The notes beneath the pieces are model-generated. The model was not told where the DNA came from, did not search any database, and worked only from the letters and a program-made list of their open reading frames with translations. Position numbers and translations under genes: made by a program. 64,000 nucleotides of DNA, taken from Sporosarcina sp. ACRSM (GTDB taxonomy: Bacteria; Bacillota; Bacilli; Bacillales_A; Planococcaceae). Within the stretch, counting starts at the first letter, position 1; each line of letters begins with the position of its first letter. Shown in pieces: positions 33,249 through 41,499 of this stretch. The DNA is taken from the NCBI RefSeq assembly GCF_022346545.1, contig NZ_JAKRNU010000008.1, forward strand, positions 1 through 64,000, read 5' to 3'.

Positions 33249-34517
33249 TTATAACGAAGGTAACCAAAGAGTCAGCGGCGTCCAATAAGTAATGATTAAC
33301 AATACTGCCAATGAGACGATTAAGAATGGCCACATTGCTTTTATCAAAGCTCCAAGCGATACATCGGATAATGATGAAGCGATATAAAGACCGGAGCCAA
33401 CAGGCGGTGTCAATATTCCAATCGTCAGGTTGATACAGATAATGACCCCAAAATGAATTGGATCAATTCCGTAATTTACTAAGAGCGGTGCAAAAATTGG
33501 TACAAGGATAATCAAAGCTGCAATCCCATCCATAAACATGCCAAGTAATAGAAGGAATATGTTTACAAGCAGTAAAAATAATAATGGATTATCCGTCAAC
33601 GCGACCATCCAAGCTGCAATCTTTTGTGGAACCAATTCAAATGAAAGCATCCATCCGAACAAATTCGCCATCGCAATGAGTAGTGTGATGATTGCAGTTG
33701 TAACGGTTGTATTCACTAAAATGCTCGGCAGCTTACGTAAATCAAGCTCCTTATAAAAGAAAAATCCGACAATCAAAGCGACAAGACAAGCAAATGCTGC
33801 AGACTCTGTCGGTGTGAATATCCCACTGAGAATTCCGATGATGATAATTGTTGGAACAAGCAAAGCCGGAATCACTTTGATAAAGGAGATGAATACTTCA
33901 CTTACACGCGCACGCTGTTGCGTTGGCCATTTTTCTTTCATCCCTATAAATGCAATCAGCATAATAAAAGAAAGCCCTAGAAGAATGCCCGGTAAAACAC
34001 CCGCGATAAACATCGAGCCAATGGATACACCTGAACCTACACCATAAATGATAAACAGCATACTTGGTGGAATAATAGGGCCTAATAACCCTGCTGCTGC
34101 AGTCGTCGCAGCGCTAAATGGTCTTGAATATCCTTCCTTCTCCATTGAAGGGACCATCGTCCGGCTCATCATCGCAATTTGCGCTGTCGCAGAACCGATG
34201 ATTGAAGCGAGTAGCATATTGGCAATGACATTCACATAGGCTAATCCCCCTCTGAAATGCCCTACGAAACTTTTGGCAAAATCGATCAGCCTTTTTGTAA
34301 TCCCGCCAGAATTCATTAACTCCCCGGCTAGCATAAAGAGGGGAATTGCAAGTAATCCGTAGTTTTCCATCCCTGAGTAAAGCCTTTGTGGCACGGTAAG
34401 CATTAACCCCATATTATCTGTTGCAAATATGTATACAATCGTCGTCATTCCTAAAACAAATGCAATCGGAATTCGAAGTAGTAAAAGTACGACGAAGAGA
34501 ATTAGCGCAATTGTCAT
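33249..34517 (-). CDS. dctM: TRAP transporter large permease (DctM)
   Basis: Large membrane subunit of a tripartite ATP-independent transporter, which uses the sodium or proton gradient to import an organic acid delivered by DctP. Its 422 residues contain about twelve helices; features are LLRIPIAFVLGMT, YGLLAIPLFMLAGELMNSGG, PPSMLFIIYGVGSGVSIGSMF and INLTIGILTPPVGSGLYIASS near the end. The ATG at 34517 has GGAGG 9 nt upstream and lies in the end of dctQ. By position the substrate is likely 3-hydroxybenzoate, gentisate or a related acid. Confidence 0.9.
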   Translation of the reverse strand: MTIALILFVVLLLLRIPIAFVLGMTTIVYIFATDNMGLMLTVPQRLYSGMENYGLLAIPLFMLAGELMNSGGITKRLIDFAKSFVGHFRGGLAYVNVIANMLLASIIGSATAQIAMMSRTMVPSMEKEGYSRPFSAATTAAAGLLGPIIPPSMLFIIYGVGSGVSIGSMFIAGVLPGILLGLSFIMLIAFIGMKEKWPTQQRARVSEVFISFIKVIPALLVPTIIIIGILSGIFTPTESAAFACLVALIVGFFFYKELDLRKLPSILVNTTVTTAIITLLIAMANLFGWMLSFELVPQKIAAWMVALTDNPLLFLLLVNIFLLLLGMFMDGIAALIILVPIFAPLLVNYGIDPIHFGVIICINLTIGILTPPVGSGLYIASSLSDVSLGALIKAMWPFLIVSLAVLLIITYWTPLTLWLPSL

Positions 34518-34518
34518 C

Positions 34519-35022
34519 TTAAAAAGCCTCCCCGTCGCTGGAATATAACCCTTTAACGAGCAACTCCAAAGAATGGACCAACATGAATACAAAGCTTATT
34601 GGTATACATAGGTATGACCAAATTTTGGGCATTTGCATTGTATTCGATTTTTGGACTAAAATATTTGGCGAATTCAGCCAATTAACCGACAAATAAAGCA
34701 CATACCCAATAAAAGCGACCATCACAAGAAAACCCATAATTAAAACGAATTTCTTCACTTTTCCTTTCAAAAAGTCCGTTAGCATGGTGATAGACGGAGA
34801 GGCATTTTGCTTAATCCCCATACTCCCGCCAATAAAGGTGATCCATGCAAGTGAAAAGATAGCTATCTCATCCGACCATAGTAAAGGGACTTTTAAAAAA
34901 TAACGATAGATAACCCCTGCCGATAAAGATATCAAAATAGCCGCTCCAAAAATGACCGCCAACACTTTCTCAATTTTATACACCCAATCACTTAATCGAT
35001 AAACAATTTTCAACAGTCCCAC
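34519..35022 (-). CDS. dctQ: TRAP transporter small permease (DctQ)
   Basis: Small membrane subunit of the TRAP transporter, 167 residues with four helices (VLAVIFGAAILISLSAGVIY; WSDEIAIFSLAWITFIGGSMG; KFVLIMGFLVMVAFIGYVLY; IPISFVFMLVHSLELLVKGL). The start appears to be GTG with AAAGG close upstream; a TTG three codons later is possible. A gap of about 124 bp after dctP contains a hairpin and a palindrome. It overlaps the dctM translation signals. Confidence 0.87.
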   Translation of the reverse strand: MGLLKIVYRLSDWVYKIEKVLAVIFGAAILISLSAGVIYRYFLKVPLLWSDEIAIFSLAWITFIGGSMGIKQNASPSITMLTDFLKGKVKKFVLIMGFLVMVAFIGYVLYLSVNWLNSPNILVQKSNTMQMPKIWSYLCIPISFVFMLVHSLELLVKGLYSSDGEAF

Positions 35023-35049
35023 CGCCTTTTGGCAGATTATAAATATATA

Positions 35050-35070
35050 CGCAAACGTTTACATGTAAAC
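35050..35070. promoter_or_regulatory. Near-cre site overlapping a 14-bp palindrome before dctQ
   Basis: GTTTACATGTAAAC (35057-35070) is a perfect palindrome. Overlapping it, TGTAAACGTTTGCG on the minus strand (35063-35050) matches the CcpA cre consensus at 12 of 14 positions. Either may be an operator inside the TRAP operon. Confidence 0.4.
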
Positions 35071-35084
35071 ATGCTTAAGTCAGC

Positions 35085-35113
35085 ATGGGAAGTTGGGCGG
35101 GGCCCCTTCCCAT
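35085..35113 (-). other. Intercistronic hairpin between dctP and dctQ
   Basis: ATGGGAAG (35085-35092) pairs with CTTCCCAT (35106-35113), GC-rich loop, no T run. Hairpins between binding-protein and permease genes commonly stabilise the upstream message so that more binding protein is made. Confidence 0.5.
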
Positions 35114-35146
35114 ACCGGACATTGTTAAGCATAAGCTGGATAACAA

Positions 35147-36184
35147 TCAATCATTCTGTGCAGTCTCAATAAACGATTTGATGATTTCGGATTCGTTCGC
35201 ATACTGAGTTCTCACTTCTTCGGCAATGCCATCAAATGCAGAATGGTCTTCCAGCTCCTGCACTTCAACACCATTCTTCCTCAACTCTTCAAGGTTGCTT
35301 TTTTCCCTTGCAATTGCTTCCTGCGCTCCCCAATCTACTGCAGTCTTCATAGCTGTTTTAACAATCTCTTGATCTTCTTCGGATAGTTTGTCAAAGCTTG
35401 CTTGACTCATGACAACAACTGTCGGGAAAGTCATCTGGTTAGTTAACGTCAAATACTTTGCATTTTCATAATACTTCTCCGTTACAAGGGCATCTAAGTC
35501 AATATCCATACCGTCAATGACTCCGGTTTGTAATGATGTATAGACTTCTGGGAGTGGCATTGCTGTCGGACCTGCACCAGTTTTTTCCCAGAAACTTTGC
35601 ATAGCTGGACTTCCGATAATTCTAACTTTCTTTCCTTTCAAGTCTTCAGGAGAACCGATAAATCCTTCTTTCATTAAAATGTGACGATTTCCTGCAAATG
35701 CGATATCCAAACCTAGTAACCCTTGTGATCCCAATTCTTCAAGCATTTGTTTTGTCTCTTCCGACTCACGCATTTTATTCGCATCTTCTAAATCACTGAA
35801 TAGAAATGGCATAAACCATGAGTTTAAAGTAACTTCACGCGTACTCATATAGGCATTTGTGAGAAAACCAAAGTCGATAGAACCCGTTTCTAGCTGTTGA
35901 ACCATATCTTGTTCAAGACCAAGTGTTGAAGCAGAATAAATATCCAGTTTCATTCTTCCATCTGATAGTTTTTCAAGCTCTTCGCCAAACTTTTCAGCTG
36001 TTTTATGCCAAACATGTGATTCTTGTACAACATGTGAAGCTTTGAAGGTGTATGTATCGCCTCCGTCATTTTTGCCAGCGTCAGCGCTTTGCCCATCGCT
36101 CCCTCCACAGGCTGCCAACGCAAATAATGCAGCCCCGGCAAGCATGGTCAACGATAACCACTTTCTTTTCTTTCTAATTTTCAT
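35147..36184 (-). CDS. dctP: TRAP transporter solute-binding lipoprotein (DctP)
   Basis: Extracytoplasmic solute-binding subunit. A signal peptide with basic start (MKIRKKRKWLSL) leads to the lipobox ALAAC, so the mature protein is a lipoprotein. The DctP domain follows (TFKASHVVQESHVWHKTAEKF, DIYSASTLGLEQDMVQQLETG, KVRIIGSPAMQSFWEKTGAGP, PLPEVYTSLQTGVIDGMDID). The conserved arginine for the ligand carboxylate is in the KVRIIGSP strand. The ATG at 36184 is preceded by GGGGGA; upstream codons in frame are not membrane-signal-like. The length of 345 residues is normal. It follows gentisate dioxygenase by about 160 bp. Confidence 0.9.
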   Translation of the reverse strand: MKIRKKRKWLSLTMLAGAALFALAACGGSDGQSADAGKNDGGDTYTFKASHVVQESHVWHKTAEKFGEELEKLSDGRMKLDIYSASTLGLEQDMVQQLETGSIDFGFLTNAYMSTREVTLNSWFMPFLFSDLEDANKMRESEETKQMLEELGSQGLLGLDIAFAGNRHILMKEGFIGSPEDLKGKKVRIIGSPAMQSFWEKTGAGPTAMPLPEVYTSLQTGVIDGMDIDLDALVTEKYYENAKYLTLTNQMTFPTVVVMSQASFDKLSEEDQEIVKTAMKTAVDWGAQEAIAREKSNLEELRKNGVEVQELEDHSAFDGIAEEVRTQYANESEIIKSFIETAQND

Positions 36185-36347
36185 GTTATTTCCCCCAGTA
36201 TTCGAACATCCGTTAGTTCCGCATGATTTCGACATATTTTTCACGATTATTTATATGGCTAGAACCCCTTCTAAACATCCAATTAGGCTGTTTGAAAAAG
36301 GGGTCCTCGACCTTCTTTCACTGTTTCATTGCATTTAGTGGTTCACT

Positions 36348-37469
36348 TCATCGAACCGCTTTAAATTCATCTGTGACATCCTGATGTCCATTATTCGAAT
36401 CATATACTTGTTCCTGTTCCAATTCGAAGCGATCCATGATCGGCAAGTCGTTGACCGAGAATAGATACGCATCTTCTGAAGCGACATGTTCATGCCAAGC
36501 CCAGTTTGGAACAACGAAGTAATCGCCTTTCTTCCAATCGAAACGGATACCGTTAATGACTGTATAGCCTGAACCTTTATGCGCATGGTAAATGACCGAA
36601 TGGGTATGGCGATGCGCTTTCGTATGGAATCCTTTCGGTAAATGTTGCATGCGTGATCCCATCGTTGGGTTCGCCGATTTCCCTGTTGAAGGGTTGATAT
36701 ATTCGATCGCGAAGCCATCATACGGATCCGGATCAAAATTCATTAAACCTTTAATCGCATCAACGGTGCGCGTCCACTTATAATTTGCAAGCGGGGCAAC
36801 TGTAAACTTGCCGTCTCCGACAGGACGAACAATTCCACCGTTATACCGGAGCTCCGAGAAATTATCCGGTACATCCGGCTGCTGTAATCCATCGGCATAC
36901 GGTTCAAAGAACGTGCCTCCGATTGAATAGATAGTTGGAATATCGAGTGCATCCATCCAGATCATCGGTTTATCTCCAAGATGTCCGTGTCCATGCCATA
37001 AATTTTTCGGCGTTGTCAGGAAATCTCCTTCTTCCATGAAGAGACGCTCACCTTGGACGATTGTGTAGGCTCCTTCCCCTTCCGATATAAAACGAAGTGC
37101 GCTTTGTGTATGACGATGCGATGGAGCTTCTTCACCAGGAAGTAGCAATTGGACAGCAGCATATAAAGTTTGCGTTGTCGATGCCCAGCCCCACGGTTGG
37201 CGGTAAGTCAATCCCGGGTTTTGGAAATAGATGGCACGTCGCTCCCCGCCACGCTCGGGTGTGAAAATTTCAGCTGCTTCCATCAGCTTTTTGTTCAATA
37301 ACTCACCGCTCCAGAGATATGCTTCAGCTTGCGGCTTCGGCGATTTGTTCATAATTGCCGGAATCGCTTCCCAAAGTGGTCCAAGATTATACTGCTGGAT
37401 ATCTTTCGTGAAATCCTTTACCGTATCACTGCCCATGAATTCTTTAACATCATCTTTCACTTCTGCCAT
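36348..37469 (-). CDS. Gentisate 1,2-dioxygenase
   Basis: Ring-cleaving Fe(II) enzyme that turns gentisate (2,5-dihydroxybenzoate) into maleylpyruvate. It is a 373-residue bicupin. The N-terminal cupin carries the iron-ligand pattern SHRHTQSALRFI (His118, His120) and His159 in NLWHGHGH. The second cupin repeats the pattern in KAHRHTHSVIYHAHKGSGY and WAWHEHV. Both match gentisate dioxygenases closely, and the linked FAH hydrolase and 3-hydroxybenzoate hydroxylase agree. It lies about 50 bp after the DinB-fold gene in the same orientation. Confidence 0.92.
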   Translation of the reverse strand: MAEVKDDVKEFMGSDTVKDFTKDIQQYNLGPLWEAIPAIMNKSPKPQAEAYLWSGELLNKKLMEAAEIFTPERGGERRAIYFQNPGLTYRQPWGWASTTQTLYAAVQLLLPGEEAPSHRHTQSALRFISEGEGAYTIVQGERLFMEEGDFLTTPKNLWHGHGHLGDKPMIWMDALDIPTIYSIGGTFFEPYADGLQQPDVPDNFSELRYNGGIVRPVGDGKFTVAPLANYKWTRTVDAIKGLMNFDPDPYDGFAIEYINPSTGKSANPTMGSRMQHLPKGFHTKAHRHTHSVIYHAHKGSGYTVINGIRFDWKKGDYFVVPNWAWHEHVASEDAYLFSVNDLPIMDRFELEQEQVYDSNNGHQDVTDEFKAVR

Positions 37470-37518
37470 TCAAAACACATCCTATTCTTTTGTCGTGTAA
37501 TTGATGGATCCGTCCTTA

Positions 37519-38010
37519 TCAGTCGAGCTTACTTAGATTGCGTTGCACTTGGCTATAATGCTTCTCTACATGTTCCTCGAGGAAATGTTCGATCATGAAC
37601 GAGACCGGCTTATTGCCGAATTTTTCGAAATTACGGTGAGGGTTTTCTGCTTTCAGATCTTCTTCGCTCAAATTCTCTAAGCCATCTGCCACTTTTTGCT
37701 TGAGCTCTTTGAATTCAGCGAACTGCTCGGAAACGTTCAACTCATCCGGATTGACCACTGCAGCTAAACGTGCCGAATCTTGCAATCCGCGTCCCCATTG
37801 AGCACCCGGCTCTGCCAACACGCGATCAATTTCGTTGAGCCAATATGGAACCGCTTCATTTAAGTGAGAGATGATTTGCAAAATAGACCATTCTTCATTA
37901 GTCGGATTCCAACGAATCGTCTCTTCCGATAAATTATCTGAAACCTTCAAAATTGCATCAATGCTGTTATTAATTGCTTGAATGGATTGGTTCACTGCGA
38001 CGACTGTCAT
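37519..38010 (-). CDS. DinB-fold protein, candidate thiol-dependent maleylpyruvate isomerase
   Basis: A 163-residue four-helix DinB/YfiT-superfamily protein. Visible are WSILQIISHL (His49) and, near the C terminus, EHFLEEHVEKHYSQV (His147 and His151), giving the His triad that binds metal in this fold. The ATG at 38010 has AAAGGAGG 9 nt upstream. It sits between fumarylpyruvate hydrolase and gentisate dioxygenase, exactly where a maleylpyruvate isomerase is needed, and no other isomerase is seen. The mycothiol-dependent maleylpyruvate isomerase of Corynebacterium has the same fold with a metal triad at similar positions. With BrxB present, bacillithiol is the likely cofactor. The function is inferred; DinB fold about 0.9, isomerase about 0.6. 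Confidence 0.8.
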   Translation of the reverse strand: MTVVAVNQSIQAINNSIDAILKVSDNLSEETIRWNPTNEEWSILQIISHLNEAVPYWLNEIDRVLAEPGAQWGRGLQDSARLAAVVNPDELNVSEQFAEFKELKQKVADGLENLSEEDLKAENPHRNFEKFGNKPVSFMIEHFLEEHVEKHYSQVQRNLSKLD

Positions 38011-38959
38011 CTTTAATTTCCTCCTTTTGTAGGGACACTTTGTTCTCCAAGACACCAACTTTATCAATTTCAATTCGTACAACATCGCCATCTTTCAAGA
38101 ATGTCGGTGGATCCATTGCAACGCCTACGCCACCTGGTGTTCCTGTTAAGATGACATCCCCTGGCTCAAGTGTGACAAGATTCGATAGGAATGAAACAAG
38201 TTTTGGAACAGAGAAGACTAGGTTTTCTGTATTCGTTTTTTGTCTCACTTCACCGTTAACCGTCAGCACTACGTCAAGGCCTGACGGGTTCGTCAATTCA
38301 TCGGAAGTGATCAGCCAAGGTCCCATCGGTGCACTTCCATCAACCGTTTTCCCTTGTAGCCATTGAAGTGTACGTCTTTGGATATCACGGTATGTCACAT
38401 CATTCGTAATCGTATAGCCCGCTACGTAGTCCAGAGCATCTTCTTCGGAGACATTGCGTGCTTGTTTACCGATGACAAATGTGAATTCAGCTTCATAGTC
38501 AAGCTGTTCCGAAATTGGATGGAATGGGATGTCATCTTCCGGACCGATAATTGTATTCGCAAACTTGGCGAATAAAACTGGATTGGACGGTAATTCACGG
38601 CCCATTTCCAAAATATGCTCTCGGTAGTTATGACCAACACAGAATATCTTTCCTGGTTGTGTCACTGGCGCTTCCACTTTCACATCGCTTTTATCATAGA
38701 CGAGCTGATGTTTGAAGCTATTCGGATGTTCAAGTGCAAAGTCGACAGCTGCCCTTGCAATTTCCAAACTTTCTTTTCCGCCTTGCAGGAAGCCTTCCAT
38801 TTTAGCTGGCACATAAGCTTCTGCAATTTCTTCAAAACGGTATTTGCCTTCATTTTGAAGTTGTGACTGGTAAGCATAGTTTAAATCGACTACTTTATCT
38901 CCGTCGACAAGTGCACCAATTCTTGAAAATCCTGCAGTAGTAAAAGTAATTAGTTTCAT
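37970..38959 (-). CDS. FAH-family hydrolase, probable fumarylpyruvate hydrolase
   Basis: Fumarylacetoacetate-hydrolase-family enzyme of 329 residues, expected to split fumarylpyruvate into fumarate and pyruvate. The family core is present: KIFCVGHNYREH, then the metal-binding acidic residues in DYEAEFTFVIGK and TNDVTYRD, and TGTPGGVGVAMDPPTFLKDGD near the end. The N-terminal FAH subdomain (about 1-75) is the short bacterial type. The last 14 codons overlap the start of the DinB-fold gene by 41 nt, so those two are translationally coupled. It is the first gene of the operon. Confidence 0.87.
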   Translation of the reverse strand: MKLITFTTAGFSRIGALVDGDKVVDLNYAYQSQLQNEGKYRFEEIAEAYVPAKMEGFLQGGKESLEIARAAVDFALEHPNSFKHQLVYDKSDVKVEAPVTQPGKIFCVGHNYREHILEMGRELPSNPVLFAKFANTIIGPEDDIPFHPISEQLDYEAEFTFVIGKQARNVSEEDALDYVAGYTITNDVTYRDIQRRTLQWLQGKTVDGSAPMGPWLITSDELTNPSGLDVVLTVNGEVRQKTNTENLVFSVPKLVSFLSNLVTLEPGDVILTGTPGGVGVAMDPPTFLKDGDVVRIEIDKVGVLENKVSLQKEEIKDDSRRSEPIHSSN

Positions 38960-39059
38960 ATGACTCTCCCTTTCAACTCATAGTAAATTTTTACGAAATT
39001 ATCAGTTAGTAAACGCATTCATTATCCCGTTTTTTTAGATAATTCAATCCAAAAATATA

Positions 39060-39075
39060 TTCCACTACTAGGATA
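39060..39075. promoter_or_regulatory. Candidate operator of the gentisate operon
   Basis: TTCCACTACTAGGATA lies about 100 bp upstream of the fumarylpyruvate hydrolase start. It shares TATTCCACTA-TAG with a better palindrome at 40461-40476 near the IclR gene, which suggests one regulator binds both. Recognition by the IclR protein at 40605 is inferred. Confidence 0.45.
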
Positions 39076-39180
39076 CTTTGTCTACTCATTATATAAGATA
39101 ATCATATTTCATTAGATTGTCAATATTCTTGTTCATCTAATTATTTGTAGTGAATTAATTATTCAGAATGCAAACTCGGC

Positions 39181-40383
39181 TCAATGTGTCACTTTGTTTT
39201 TATTGTAACCATGGAACTTATCCACAAATTGAAAATCTTCCGAAGCACGGTTTTTCAAGATCGTATCACGCAGAAGGATCGTTTCCGGTGCGACAGCATG
39301 GATGATTTCTCCCCATAGACGTGCATTATTTTGAACATAAGCCGTTCTTGGAATGCGTTCTTCTTGATATTTCAAGAATGCTGTTTCAATATCTTCGTCA
39401 CATTCTTCCACCATGTCAGCCAAATACGCTGCATCTTCGAATGCTTGACATGCACCTTGAGCGAGATATTGAAGCATTGGATGTGCTGCATCGCCCGTTA
39501 AAGTGATACGTCCTTTCGTCCAATTATTGAGCGGTTCACGGTCATACATCGGCCATCTCTTTTGACGCTGAATGAATGTAAGCGCTGTTTGTACGAGGCT
39601 ACAGGTTCCTTCAAACACACGGTCCATTTCTTCCGGCGTCCCCCATTCGTCTGTAAACTGAATTTCTTCGCGGTATTCAGAACTTTTGAAAACGACGACT
39701 TGATTGTAAAGTTCACCGCGTCGAACAGGATATTGAACAAGGTGGAAATTCGGCCCGATCCACATATAGACATCATCAAGATTGCCAACTTCAGTTACAT
39801 CCTCCATCGGGATTGCTCCTCGGTAGGCCACATATTCAGAACAGATCGGCTGATCATCAACAAAGAGTTTACGAGTATTGGACCATAGTCCATCAGCTCC
39901 GATTGCCGCAGAACCTGTATGTACATCACCATTTGCAGCCGTGACGGTCACCGCGCCATTCGCTTCCTCAGTTTTTACAATGGACTGATCGGTAACTAAT
40001 TCAATGTAAGGGCTTTCCGCACAAACATCATATAAGGCTTTATGGAGATCTGAGCGGTGTAGCACGATATAAGGCGCTCCATATCTCTCTTTATACACAT
40101 CTCCAAGGTCCAATGCAGAAAGCTCTTTGCCTGTATAAGCATCCATGAGAACAAGCCTTTTTGGAAATACTGCAATTTCATTGATTTTATCCATCACGCC
40201 AAAACGCTGTAAAACATTTGTTGCGTTCGCTGCAAGCTGGATTCCAGCACCGATTTCCAAAAATTCCGGAGCCTGTTCCAGTACTTTGACGTACTTTTTA
40301 TTTTCCGCAAGTCCTAAGGCAGTTGCTAAACCACCAATACCTCCGCCTATGATAATAATTGGATTGTTTTGATCATTGCTCAT
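39181..40383 (-). CDS. 3-Hydroxybenzoate 6-hydroxylase-type FAD monooxygenase
   Basis: Single-component flavoprotein hydroxylase of 400 residues. The FAD-binding GGGIGGLATALGLA opens the protein, the middle has a DG motif in GADGLWSNTRK, and the second FAD motif is GRITLTGDAAHPMLQYLAQGACQAFEDA. This set with LEQAPEFLEIGAGIQLAANATNVL is that of salicylate/3-hydroxybenzoate hydroxylases. The linked gentisate dioxygenase makes para-hydroxylation of 3-hydroxybenzoate to gentisate the best assignment. It is transcribed toward the gentisate operon but about 220 bp from it, and is divergent from an IclR gene. Confidence 0.87.
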   Translation of the reverse strand: MSNDQNNPIIIIGGGIGGLATALGLAENKKYVKVLEQAPEFLEIGAGIQLAANATNVLQRFGVMDKINEIAVFPKRLVLMDAYTGKELSALDLGDVYKERYGAPYIVLHRSDLHKALYDVCAESPYIELVTDQSIVKTEEANGAVTVTAANGDVHTGSAAIGADGLWSNTRKLFVDDQPICSEYVAYRGAIPMEDVTEVGNLDDVYMWIGPNFHLVQYPVRRGELYNQVVVFKSSEYREEIQFTDEWGTPEEMDRVFEGTCSLVQTALTFIQRQKRWPMYDREPLNNWTKGRITLTGDAAHPMLQYLAQGACQAFEDAAYLADMVEECDEDIETAFLKYQEERIPRTAYVQNNARLWGEIIHAVAPETILLRDTILKNRASEDFQFVDKFHGYNKNKVTH

Positions 40384-40460
40384 AATGAAAACCTCCTGAA
40401 TAAGTATAGTTCATAGTTTCGCTTCTCCTCATTCATTCTTATACAATCAAACCTTTTTTA

Positions 40461-40476
40461 TTCCACTAATAGTGAA
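40461..40476. promoter_or_regulatory. Palindromic operator between hydroxylase and iclR
   Basis: TTCCACTAATAGTGAA is a palindrome with one mismatch around a central A. It lies in the divergent intergenic region, 78 bp from the hydroxylase start and about 128 bp from the iclR start, a natural place for an IclR operator. Confidence 0.55.
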
Positions 40477-40604
40477 CGAGGTTTACCATAAGTGTATTTT
40501 ACAGTATTCTAATAATTAAAGTCAATACAAAATTATTTGAAATTTTTTAGAGGACTGTTTTTTGCTATACTAATAACTAAGAGAACAGAGGGAGTAGAGA
40601 CATT

Positions 40605-41357
40605 ATGATAGAAATCAAAAAAAATGGATCCACCATCCAATCATTACAAATCGGAATCGGGATCATCGATGTGATCGTGAATAACGGAAAACCTATGAAA
40701 TTCGCAGAAATACAAGAAAAAACGAAAATGACCAAAAGTAATTTGTATAAATACATGAATACATTGACACAACTCGATTTACTCATCCGAGAAAGTTCAA
40801 CAGGGCTCTATCATCTTGGTCCTAAGCTCATTCAATATGGGACGACTGCGATCGGCAAGCAAGATGTAGTGGAGCAGATAACCCCTTATTTACAAACAAT
40901 CAGCCAGCAGACGAAGTGTTCTGTATTATTTGCTGTCGGTACTACAAACGGGCCTGTTATCGCTAAGATTTGGAGCCCAGATCAAATTCTCAATATAGGA
41001 GCACAAATCGGTACATTACTACCACCTAACTCGTCTTCCGGAAAGATTTTCAACGTATTTTATAATAATCACATCACCGAAAATTGGCGGGTGGCAGCAG
41101 AACCTTCCATGACAGATGAAGATAAGGAATTCCATAAAATTAAAGAAGAAAAGATCGCTTTTGCAAAGGAGCCATTGATCACTTCCATCTCTTCCGTATC
41201 GCTACCTATCCTGTCATACAGTGAAGAACTTGTCGGGATCATTGCAGTTGTCGGATTCACACCAGACATACCGAGTGCGATCGGTGACGAAACAAGCCAA
41301 TATTTACTGAAGATGCAACAAGCGATATCTAAAACATTTGGGTACACAAATCCATAA
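40605..41357 (+). CDS. IclR-family regulator of the 3-hydroxybenzoate/gentisate genes
   Basis: A 250-residue IclR-type protein. Its winged helix (IGIGIIDVIVNNGKPMKFAEIQ, KMTKSNLYKYMNTL) is followed by an effector domain (SQQTKCSVLFAVGTTNGPVIAKIWSP, GAQIGTLLPPNSSSGKIF, SSVSLPILSYSEELVGIIAVVG). It is more like the IclR gene at 60542 than the tandem pair at 30-31.7 kb. It is divergent from the 3-hydroxybenzoate hydroxylase with a palindrome between them, so it probably controls that gene and the gentisate operon. A terminator follows. Confidence 0.85.
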   Translation: MIEIKKNGSTIQSLQIGIGIIDVIVNNGKPMKFAEIQEKTKMTKSNLYKYMNTLTQLDLLIRESSTGLYHLGPKLIQYGTTAIGKQDVVEQITPYLQTISQQTKCSVLFAVGTTNGPVIAKIWSPDQILNIGAQIGTLLPPNSSSGKIFNVFYNNHITENWRVAAEPSMTDEDKEFHKIKEEKIAFAKEPLITSISSVSLPILSYSEELVGIIAVVGFTPDIPSAIGDETSQYLLKMQQAISKTFGYTNP

Positions 41358-41386
41358 CACAAATTTCCAATTCATAGTATTTTTCT

Positions 41387-41436
41387 AAAAAAAGAGTGTA
41401 GACAAAGTTATTTTTGACTTGTCTACACTCTTTTTT
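41387..41436. terminator. Bidirectional terminator after iclR
   Basis: AAAGAGTGTAGACAA pairs perfectly with TTGTCTACACTCTTT, with A and T runs on the two sides. Confidence 0.92.
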
Positions 41437-41499
41437 GCAGTACATGCTGTAATTTAGTTTCCCTTTAGTCCGTTGACAAGTAATACTAGACAACTTCTT

